From contig CAWDEY010000016.1 of the NCBI GenBank assembly GCA_963801505.1, forward strand, positions 1 to 64,000: a stretch of 64,000 nucleotides of DNA, in the 5' to 3' direction. Below, in pieces: positions 1-7,210 of this stretch. The position numbers and the translations under genes are program-made. The notes under the pieces were generated by a model. That model did no database searches. It saw only the letters and a program-made list of their open reading frames with translations, and had not been told where the DNA came from. The number at the start of each line of letters is the position of its first letter. Position 1 is the stretch's first letter. The DNA comes from JAOUFP01 sp963801505. GTDB lineage: Bacteria; Nitrospirota; Thermodesulfovibrionia; Thermodesulfovibrionales; UBA6898.

Positions 1-518
1 GGGTATGCTGTGTAAAACGTATGACTTGCTGGTTAAAGTCCAGCGGTGGGAATTTGGTAGTTCACCCACGTAGCTTGAAGGAGGTGTAAAGGGTAACCTG
101 AAGCACTGAGTTTCTTGACAAAGGTTCCGAAAGGGAACTGAGCGAACCTGCGGGTTGTAGCGTAAGCGAACCCGGATGTAGCCTCGACAAAACGTAATTG
201 GAGTTGCCGACCCTGTCCTCCATTGGGGAAGGCCGAAGCATCTATCCTAACAATAACTGCCATAACCGATAGATGGACTCCCGGGGTGACAGGGATGACA
301 CGCAGGGGAAGCCATACGACAATGAACACAGGAGGCCCGCATCGATGCCCACAGGGGGCAACTGGTGTATATAAGGGAACGAAATTACACTGGGTCGGTG
401 CGGGAGTCGGAGTTGCCCATACTACCGTCTGTATCTCAAAGACAGCATAACTTTGGGAGAGGGAAGGGGCAATGCCTTTATCATGTTTCTTAAGAAGAGA
501 AGGAAAGGAGATTGCGTA

Positions 519-1847
519 ATGCTGAAAACTCCAGAAAAGATTCGGGAACTTCAGAGGAAACTATACCAGAAGGCCAAGCAGCAAAAGGAGTACCGATTCT
601 ATCTCCTTTATGACAAGGTTTGCAGGCTGGATATCCTGACCCATGCCTATAATCTTGTCAGAGCTAACAAGGGCGCACCGGGAGTAGATGGCGAGACCTT
701 TGAAAGCGTAGAGGAGAGGGAAGGAGGAGTCGAGGGGTATCTCGAAGTAATCGCCGGGGAACTGAAGCGGAAGGAGTACAAACCTCAACCTGTACGAAGG
801 GTTTATATCCCGAAGGCAGGTGGAGGCAAACGACCGCTTGGAATACCGACGATCAGGGACAGAGTTGTGCAGATGGCAGTAAAGATAATAATCGAACCCA
901 TATTCGAAGCTGATTTTCAGGAAAACTCTTACGGATTTAGACCGAAACGGAGTGCACATCAGGCGGTGGACGACGTGAAGGCGCATCTCCTTCAAGGCAA
1001 GATGGATGTAATTGATGCCGACATCTCCAAGTATTTCGACACTATTCCCCATGACAAACTTATGCAACTGGTAGCAAAGCGCATCGTGGATAAGAACATA
1101 CTGAAGCTGATCAAGATGTGGTTGAAAGCGCCAGTTGTGGAAGAGCATGAGGATGGAAAGAAGGAGTACAAGGGAAATGATAAAGGGACGCCACAAGGAG
1201 GGGTGATTTCGCCACTTCTGGCCAACATCTACCTGAATGTTCTGGACACCTTATGGAAGACCAAGAAGGTTCAGGAGAGATTAGGCGCACGAATCGTCCG
1301 CTATGCGGACGATGTTGTCGTATTGTGCGAAGGCAACACCGAGCGGATACTGAAGGGCATGAAAACGGTGCTCAATGACCTTGGTCTGACCCTGAATGAG
1401 GTAAAGACGAAAGTTGTTGATGCACGGCGCGACAGCTTTGACTTTTTGGGATTCCGCATCGTAATGAGGAATGGACGAAAGAGCGGTCGTTTATTCCCTT
1501 TCACTGAACCGTCGAAGAAATCGATGAAGCATATCCGGTCAGAAATCAAGCAATTGACCACTGAGCGTTATAGTGCGACACCGACAGAGGTGGTAATCCG
1601 GAGGGTGAATGAAGTCGTCAGAGGATGGGTTGGTTACTTCCACTATGGCAACTGTACTAAAGCAATGTCTGCATTGAGATATTATCTTAGCTATCGGATG
1701 CGTGTGTACATCCGTCGGAAGCATCATTATCACAGCCTTGGCTACAGGGCGTTTCCGGACAGATATTACTACGACACCCTTGGCCTTTTCAAAGTGCCTA
1801 CGACTGCTCCTAAGGTTCGACCTGCGAAAGCCTTTGGAGGAAGATAA
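519..1847 (+). CDS. ltrA: Group II intron reverse transcriptase/maturase
   Basis: A 442-residue intron-encoded protein that helps the intron fold and splice and copies it into new sites. The catalytic YADD motif lies near residue 262. It is preceded by the RT block GTPQGGVISPLLANIYLN near 224, and the maturase (X) domain follows around 350-420 with RRVNEVVRGWVGYFHYGN. No HNH endonuclease domain follows, so it belongs to the endonuclease-less type. The start at 519 is chosen because an AAAGGAG ribosome-binding site lies 8 bases upstream. An in-frame ATG at 453 would only add 22 unconserved residues. The frame is intact, so the element may be active. Confidence 0.95.
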   Translation: MLKTPEKIRELQRKLYQKAKQQKEYRFYLLYDKVCRLDILTHAYNLVRANKGAPGVDGETFESVEEREGGVEGYLEVIAGELKRKEYKPQPVRRVYIPKAGGGKRPLGIPTIRDRVVQMAVKIIIEPIFEADFQENSYGFRPKRSAHQAVDDVKAHLLQGKMDVIDADISKYFDTIPHDKLMQLVAKRIVDKNILKLIKMWLKAPVVEEHEDGKKEYKGNDKGTPQGGVISPLLANIYLNVLDTLWKTKKVQERLGARIVRYADDVVVLCEGNTERILKGMKTVLNDLGLTLNEVKTKVVDARRDSFDFLGFRIVMRNGRKSGRLFPFTEPSKKSMKHIRSEIKQLTTERYSATPTEVVIRRVNEVVRGWVGYFHYGNCTKAMSALRYYLSYRMRVYIRRKHHYHSLGYRAFPDRYYYDTLGLFKVPTTAPKVRPAKAFGGR

Positions 1848-1942
1848 TTGGAAAGCCGTATTCGGGAAAACTGAATGTCCGGTTTGATGAGGGGGAACTG
1901 GAGATAGAGCCTATGAGCCACTACGCCAGTTCTCTACTCTAC
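1848..1942 (+). ncRNA. Group II intron domains V and VI
   Basis: Directly after the maturase stop is a domain V hairpin. It has the AGC catalytic start (AGCCGTAT), a GAAA-type loop and the closing ATGTCCGGTTT strand (about 1851-1886). A second stem with the tail CTACTCTAC follows, consistent with domain VI and the 3' splice site. The fold was judged by eye. Presence of both domains indicates the 3' half of the ribozyme is complete. Confidence 0.8.
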
Positions 1943-1993
1943 TGAAGTCTTTACCAGCTTAAAAAGTTTGAATCCCCTACTTGATATATTATG

Positions 1994-3202
1994 TTAACTT
2001 GCTGAATCTGAAAAGTTTCTCTTCAGAGATTCTATAGCTTCTTTTTTTGTCCGTATTTTTCTTGTAAATTCAGCTCTTAAGATAAATTCTTTGGCCTTCC
2101 CTAAAATTGAACCTTTATCTATCCCGATAATGTTCATTATCTCATGAACAGATAAAAGTGCATTTTTCTGCAGCTTTTTAAATCTTCTTAAGTCAGGCAA
2201 TTTCTTCATCAAGCTGTTAATAATCAGAAAATCAAGCGAAGCGCTACCGGCAAGCCTAAATGCATTAAAAAGTGCTTCACCTTCATCTTCTCTCATGTCT
2301 TTTATTACGTTAGTTGCCTTCTCGACCTCCATTATCCTTTTCCTGATTTTTGAACTTAGATTCAGTGAATTCGCCGGTGATCCCATCAGCAAAGCTTCTA
2401 ACCTTAAGAGACCTTTATATGACAGGTTTTGTGAAAAAATATTGCCAAGTTTAAGTGAATACTTAAAAGACTTTTCGTAAATTATCCTATTAAGATCATT
2501 AAGAACTTTAAGTTTTGCAATTAACTCGCTGTTTGATAGGCATATAATATGGGTCAATATCGCATGTCCAAGCATCGCATTAAGTGGCAAAAAGGGGTCA
2601 TAAAGGTTCAATATTCTAAAAAACTCTAAAGTAATTCTTTCAGGTTTTGCCTGCTTTATTTTATATCCAATTCTTTTCAATATTTCTTGGGTGTTTTCAT
2701 TAATTTCAAGAGATGTCTCCCCTGATATCCTGTAAGCCCTGATGATCCTGACAGGGTCGTTACTCAGATTTTCTTTTTTAATAGCATTAATAAGTCCATT
2801 TTTAATATCCTCAACTCCACCATGCAAGTCAATTAATCCAGTCCTCGGTGACCACGCCATTGCGTTTATTGTAAAATCTCTTTCTGATAGATCCTTCTCA
2901 ATATCAACATCTATTAACGTAAAATCCATACTCATGCCATTTTTCAAAAGAACCCTATAAAGATTCCTGTTGCCTATTTTTATAAGCTTACCGTCAGTTT
3001 CTGCAACAATTCGGGCCGTTATTTTACTTAAATCTCCTTTTACAATATAGTCTCTGTCCATTACTTTTTTCCCTAGCATGACATCCCGAACATATCCTCC
3101 TACAATATATACTTCAATATCTCTTAGGGTACTGAACACAGTATAGTTACATGGATCGCTTAGAAAAAGTTCATCCCATTTTTTTAAATCATATATCATC
3201 AC
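1994..3202 (-). CDS. tRNA nucleotidyltransferase / poly(A) polymerase family
   Basis: A 402-residue class II nucleotidyltransferase that adds CCA (or poly-A) to RNA 3' ends. The head domain shows GGYVRDVMLG near residue 36 and the metal-binding DRD of VMDRDY about a dozen residues later. RDFTINAMAW around 110 and RIIRAYR around 150 are typical of this family. The C-terminal half is helical and poorly conserved. The start codon at 3202 is GTG, directly followed by an ATG at 3199, and either could be used. The nearby tRNA-Gly encodes its own CCA, so repair or polyadenylation are possible roles. CCA-adding and poly(A) polymerase activities cannot be told apart from sequence here. Confidence 0.88.
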   Translation of the reverse strand: MMIYDLKKWDELFLSDPCNYTVFSTLRDIEVYIVGGYVRDVMLGKKVMDRDYIVKGDLSKITARIVAETDGKLIKIGNRNLYRVLLKNGMSMDFTLIDVDIEKDLSERDFTINAMAWSPRTGLIDLHGGVEDIKNGLINAIKKENLSNDPVRIIRAYRISGETSLEINENTQEILKRIGYKIKQAKPERITLEFFRILNLYDPFLPLNAMLGHAILTHIICLSNSELIAKLKVLNDLNRIIYEKSFKYSLKLGNIFSQNLSYKGLLRLEALLMGSPANSLNLSSKIRKRIMEVEKATNVIKDMREDEGEALFNAFRLAGSASLDFLIINSLMKKLPDLRRFKKLQKNALLSVHEIMNIIGIDKGSILGKAKEFILRAEFTRKIRTKKEAIESLKRNFSDSAS

Positions 3203-3293
3203 CTAAATATTATCCCTTTGTAGATGCCATTTAAACAGCATTTTATCACTATTCCTTGACATTTCGTAATAGTCTGATTTATAAAACATTATC

Positions 3294-3368
3294 GCGGGCG
3301 TAACTCAGTGGTAGAGTGTTAGCTTCCCAAGCTGAAAGTCGCGGGTTCGAATCCCGTCGCCCGCTCCA
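3294..3368 (+). tRNA. tRNA-Gly (anticodon CCC)
   Basis: A complete cloverleaf. Acceptor strand GCGGGCG (3294-3300) pairs with CGCCCGC (3358-3364). The D arm is AACTCAGTGGTAGAGT, the anticodon loop is TTCCCAA with anticodon CCC, and the T arm has GGTTCGAATCC. Discriminator T is followed by an encoded CCA. It reads GGG glycine codons. Confidence 0.96.
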
Positions 3369-3418
3369 AATTAGAAGACGAAAAAATAACGGCGCAAAAA
3401 TAACAGAGATTTAATGTA

Positions 3419-3994
3419 TTATCTAATCTTATTATTTGTGACATTCCAGACGTAATAAATTCTTTGCATAACAGTAAAGTTTGTAAGCACCACAAGCACC
3501 CATAATGCCGGGATAATTAAACCAGAAATTGCCCCAAGACATATGAGAATTATCCTTTCAGGTCTTTCCATAACACCATATTTGCATTCTTCCCCTATCC
3601 CTTCTGCCCTTGCTCTTGAATAACTGGTCATAAATGATCCAAGAAGTGTTCCGATGCACAATATTACACCTGTGGTATTTGAAGCACGCCCCAGGTTATA
3701 AGCGATAGCAAGGAAAATAAAGGCATCAGAATAGCGGTCTAAAACAGAGTCAAGAAATGCTCCAAAATGTGTCATCTTATTTTGGGTCCTCGCAACAGCG
3801 CCATCCAGCATATCAAATAAAGCGCCGACAACTATCAGGACACCACCAGTCAGGAGATCAAAGGAAAGTCTGTAACACGCGAATAAGGTTATCAGGAAAC
3901 CTGTAATTGATAAAAAATTTGGGCTAAAGGGGACTATTTCAGCAATTCGCCTAAAAGTCTTCTCAAACGCATGCCCGTATTTATTGCTGAGCAT
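3419..3994 (-). CDS. CDP-alcohol phosphatidyltransferase, likely for inositol lipids
   Basis: A 191-residue membrane enzyme that joins a CDP-diacylglycerol lipid to an alcohol. The signature DG-AR-G-D-D is present as LDGAVARTQNKMTHFGAFLD followed by SVLDRYSD, near residues 62-85, with several hydrophobic helices around it. The neighbour 16 bases upstream in transcription order is an inositol-1-phosphate synthase. The likely acceptor is therefore inositol phosphate, giving phosphatidylinositol phosphate, as in archaea and actinobacteria. That substrate is inferred from context. A phosphatidylglycerophosphate synthase is the alternative. Confidence 0.88.
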   Translation of the reverse strand: MLSNKYGHAFEKTFRRIAEIVPFSPNFLSITGFLITLFACYRLSFDLLTGGVLIVVGALFDMLDGAVARTQNKMTHFGAFLDSVLDRYSDAFIFLAIAYNLGRASNTTGVILCIGTLLGSFMTSYSRARAEGIGEECKYGVMERPERIILICLGAISGLIIPALWVLVVLTNFTVMQRIYYVWNVTNNKIR

Positions 3995-4010
3995 AAGTGT
4001 CTATCAATTC

Positions 4011-5111
4011 TTATCTTAATCTTTTGCCGCTGATAAAATCTTCAACCATATCCTGGGCAAGATCATCTGAAAATTGCTCAGGAGGATGTTTCATAAAATA
4101 AGCAGAAGGAGATGTAAGGGGGCCACCGACTTTCCTGTCACGGGCAATCTTGCAGCACCTTATTGCATCAATGACAACACCTGCACTGTTTGGAGAATCC
4201 TCTACAGACAACCTTATCTCGAGATTAAGAGGGACGCTGCCGAAACCCCTGCCCTCTATTCTCAAAAAACATACTTTATTATCATTGAGCCATGGAATAT
4301 AATCGGAAGGACCGATATGTATATTCTCGCCTGCAAGAGGCACCTGTATCTGTGACTGAACTGCCTCAGTCTTTGATATCTTCTTCATTTTAAGCCTAGT
4401 ACTGTTAAGCATATTCAGAAAATCTGTATTTCCACCGACGTTAAGCTGGTATGTCCTGTCAATCTTTACCCCCCTGTCCTCAAAAAGTTTGGCCAACGTT
4501 CGATGGACAATAGTTGCGCCTATCTGGCTTTTTATGTCATCACCGATAACAGGTATCCCTTTTTCTTCAAAACGCTTTGCCCATGATTTATCCGATACTA
4601 TAAATACCGGGATACAATTTATAAAACTTACTCCGGATTTCAGACAAGACTCAGCATAATATGAGGTTGCGTTTTCCGAGCCAACAGGAAGATAATTCAG
4701 CAAAACATCAGTCTTCGTTTCTTTTAATATTTTTACAACGTCAGCGGACTTATTGCTTGCAATAACAAATCTCCTCTCTTCAGGGTAATCAATCATGTGT
4801 TCTGCAACACTGTCCAACACATTACCCATGTGCACCTTGACATTATCTTTGTTATTTATTCGATGAAATATTTTTGTACAGTTGGGCTTAGATAAAATGG
4901 CCTCGCCTACAGACTTTCCTACTTTTCGCTTATCAATATCAAAAGCAGCTACAACCTTAATATTGCCTGGGGTATATCCACCCAGATTAAAATGCATCAA
5001 CCCAGGGGGACTATCCTCACTTTTCTTGGCTTGTTTGTAATAATGTATTCCCTGAATTAAGGCGCTGGCACAATTTCCAAGTCCGGCGATAGCAATTCGA
5101 ATTTCTTTCAT
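4011..5111 (-). CDS. ino1: Inositol-1-phosphate synthase (myo-inositol-3-phosphate synthase)
   Basis: A 366-residue NAD-dependent enzyme converting glucose-6-phosphate to inositol phosphate. The N-terminal Rossmann motif is GLGNCASALIQG (residues 10-21). DVLLNYLPVGSENAT near 145 and the core QIGATIVHR and NVGGNTDFLNM regions match the archaeal/actinobacterial form. It is transcribed with the downstream CDP-alcohol phosphatidyltransferase, and the pair points to inositol phospholipid synthesis. It is divergent from malate dehydrogenase across a 163-base gap. Confidence 0.93.
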   Translation of the reverse strand: MKEIRIAIAGLGNCASALIQGIHYYKQAKKSEDSPPGLMHFNLGGYTPGNIKVVAAFDIDKRKVGKSVGEAILSKPNCTKIFHRINNKDNVKVHMGNVLDSVAEHMIDYPEERRFVIASNKSADVVKILKETKTDVLLNYLPVGSENATSYYAESCLKSGVSFINCIPVFIVSDKSWAKRFEEKGIPVIGDDIKSQIGATIVHRTLAKLFEDRGVKIDRTYQLNVGGNTDFLNMLNSTRLKMKKISKTEAVQSQIQVPLAGENIHIGPSDYIPWLNDNKVCFLRIEGRGFGSVPLNLEIRLSVEDSPNSAGVVIDAIRCCKIARDRKVGGPLTSPSAYFMKHPPEQFSDDLAQDMVEDFISGKRLR

Positions 5112-5164
5112 CTCAGCTTCCCTTTCTTCTTTCTGCGATTAACCAAATTTATATATTAAAGATT

Positions 5165-5212
5165 ATTTACGTGTCAAGGATATTTACGAGTCGGTAAAAT
5201 TCATTTCGTGTC
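5165..5212. promoter_or_regulatory. Three direct repeats in the ino1-mdh divergent spacer
   Basis: ATTTACGTGTC (5165-5175), ATTTACGAGTC (5182-5192) and ATTTCGTGTC (5203-5212) occur at 17- to 21-base spacing between two divergent genes. They could be operator half-sites or overlap the promoters. No regulator is known, and the spacing may be fortuitous in AT-rich DNA. Confidence 0.35.
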
Positions 5213-5274
5213 ATTTTACTGTAACCAGTTCTTTTCTTGCCATTCTTTTTCTTCTAATCTATAATACTTAACTT

Positions 5275-6201
5275 ATGAAAGCAAAGATATCAATAATAGG
5301 CGCTGGGAATGTCGGAGCAACAACTGCTCAGCTTATAGCATACGCAGGATTTGCAGATGTTGTTCTCTTTGATATTGCAGAAGGCATGCCTCAAGGGAAA
5401 GCACTCGATATTGCAGAGTCCTGCCCATTGTGGAATTCCTCGGTATCAATTACCGGCACAAACGCTTATGCGGATACAGCTCATTCAGACGTCATAGTTA
5501 TTACGGCCGGTTTTCCCAGAAAGCCCGGGATGAGCAGGGATGATCTTTTGCACGCTAATGCCGAGGTAATAAAGAAAGTCACATTAGAAACCTCAAGACT
5601 TTCTCCTGAAAGTGTAATTATAGTTGTAACAAATCCGATGGACGTAATGGCTCAAATAGCCTGGAAAATATCAGGCTTCTCCTCAAAGAAAGTGATCGGA
5701 ATGGGCGGCGTACTGGATTCTTCACGATTTAGGACCTTTGTTTCTATGGAATTGGGGGTATCACCTGAAGATGTGGAAGCAATGGTGCTGGGAGGACATG
5801 GAGATCAGATGGTTCCCCTGCCAAGATTTACAACTGTTAAGGGAATACCCGTCACTGAATTATTGGACAAAAATAAAATTGACGAGATCATTCAAAGGAC
5901 CAAGAACGGAGGAGCTGAGATAGTAAGTCTTCTTAAGACCGGCAGTGCATATTACGCTCCAGCGGCTTCTTCATGCCAAATGGTAAAAGCAATACTGTTT
6001 GACGAAAAACGCGTCTTGCCGTGTTCTGCTTATCTTGACGGACAGTACGGCATATCAGACCTTTTCGTCGGTGTTCCCGTTGTTCTAGGTAGCGGCGGCG
6101 TACAGAGAATTATCGAACTTAAACTGAGGGATGACGAAATCAACCGGCTTAATAAATCAGCTTCAGCTGTAAAAATATTAGTTGAAAAAGCAGTCTTATA
6201 A
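5275..6201 (+). CDS. mdh: Malate dehydrogenase
   Basis: A 308-residue NAD-dependent LDH/MDH-superfamily enzyme interconverting malate and oxaloacetate. The N-terminal nucleotide fold shows IIGAGNVGATTAQL, and the adenine-ribose binding Asp lies in VVLFDI. The substrate loop RKPGMSRDDLL has the MDH-type Arg pattern and VTNPMDV follows. The catalytic His is in GGHGDQMVPLPR near residue 176. The length and loop fit the LDH-like MDH group of bacteria. Confidence 0.95.
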   Translation: MKAKISIIGAGNVGATTAQLIAYAGFADVVLFDIAEGMPQGKALDIAESCPLWNSSVSITGTNAYADTAHSDVIVITAGFPRKPGMSRDDLLHANAEVIKKVTLETSRLSPESVIIVVTNPMDVMAQIAWKISGFSSKKVIGMGGVLDSSRFRTFVSMELGVSPEDVEAMVLGGHGDQMVPLPRFTTVKGIPVTELLDKNKIDEIIQRTKNGGAEIVSLLKTGSAYYAPAASSCQMVKAILFDEKRVLPCSAYLDGQYGISDLFVGVPVVLGSGGVQRIIELKLRDDEINRLNKSASAVKILVEKAVL

Positions 6202-6313
6202 ATAGAACAAGCGTAAAACTTTAAGGATTTTAAGTAAAACCTAAAAAGATTCAAAAAAAAATCATTCCGCGATCTGATCGGGATAACAAATACGTATAAA
6301 AGGGAGTTTATAT

Positions 6314-7054
6314 ATGCTGCAAGAAAAGATTGAACAAACACTTATACTGATTAAACCTGATGCACTAAAGAATTCGTTGACAGGTTATGTGCTTTCTCTG
6401 CTTTCGGAATTTCATACAGGAATGCGCTTTGCCGGTGCAAAAATAGTTCATGTAAGTAAAATGCTGGCGGAAGAGCACTATTCCGAACACAAGGGGAAGA
6501 TCTTTTATCCCTCATTGATAGATTACATTAGCGGACGTCTTCATTATCCCGAGGAGCCTCAAAAGCGTAGAGTGATAGCATTTGTATATCAAGGGCCTGA
6601 TGCAACAAAAAAGATGCGGGATATATGTGGCCCAACAAACCCTCATATCGCGCGTGAGACAAAACCGGGATGCATTCGTTCTCTGGGTACAATTGTTCCG
6701 CTCAAAGATTCTGATGGAAAAATAATTGGTGATAGAATGGATAATCTGATCCATGCTTCTGCTACTGACAGTGAGGCTGAAAGGGAAATAAAATTATGGT
6801 TCAGGCCTGTTGATATTCCTCCATCAATGCGCGCATACCCCACAGTCATAAACGAGGAGCACTATTATTTCAAGAATAACAGGCTCTATATGACACATGA
6901 GCCGGAAAGTGTTTGTTTGCTGGCGCCTGGTGATATCGTATGGAAGACTGATATGGATACAATCAAAATGAGATACCAAGGGGTGTCGAGTGCTTTTACT
7001 CTTGAAGCAGTTGCTGCCAAGTATCTAATCAATGTATGTCAGGAGAATAATTAA
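6314..7054 (+). CDS. Nucleoside-diphosphate kinase-like protein, extended
   Basis: A 246-residue protein built around an NDK fold. The start TLILIKPDAL matches the NDK first strand, and DNLIHASATDSEAEREI near residue 138 carries the histidine that is phosphorylated in the family (usual NxxHGSD). Ordinary bacterial NDKs have 130-150 residues. This one has an insertion between the Kpn-loop region and the active site and about 80 extra C-terminal residues (from about 165) with no motif I recognise. The family core predicts transfer of phosphate between nucleoside di- and triphosphates, but HGSD is altered to HASA, so activity is not certain. Confidence 0.8.
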   Translation: MLQEKIEQTLILIKPDALKNSLTGYVLSLLSEFHTGMRFAGAKIVHVSKMLAEEHYSEHKGKIFYPSLIDYISGRLHYPEEPQKRRVIAFVYQGPDATKKMRDICGPTNPHIARETKPGCIRSLGTIVPLKDSDGKIIGDRMDNLIHASATDSEAEREIKLWFRPVDIPPSMRAYPTVINEEHYYFKNNRLYMTHEPESVCLLAPGDIVWKTDMDTIKMRYQGVSSAFTLEAVAAKYLINVCQENN

Positions 7055-7210
7055 GGGTTTATTTTTGTCGCATATCCTCTAATTGCCTTAATTATCAGCC
7101 ATTACCCTGCTTCTGAAAAGCTGCTGTCTGTCATGCTCTTTATTGACATTGCACTCTCAAAAAAAGTATCATTTTAATAGATACAATGAAGTCCTGACAA
7201 GGAGTTAAAG

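Larger units (their letters stand above)
1..1942 (+). mobile_element. Group II intron, 5' end outside the window
   Basis: A self-splicing retroelement. The first ~450 bases have no convincing gene but are rich in short paired segments typical of intron domains I-III. They are followed by a reverse transcriptase/maturase gene (domain IV) and then by a recognisable domain V and VI. The end is placed at the CTACTCTAC-type tail around 1942. The canonical GUGYG 5' end is not visible, so the intron begins before the window. The 3' flank runs directly into the end of a minus-strand tRNA nucleotidyltransferase gene, so the intron sits in an intergenic position on this side. The exact boundaries are inferred from family features, not from an empty-site comparison. 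Confidence 0.85.
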
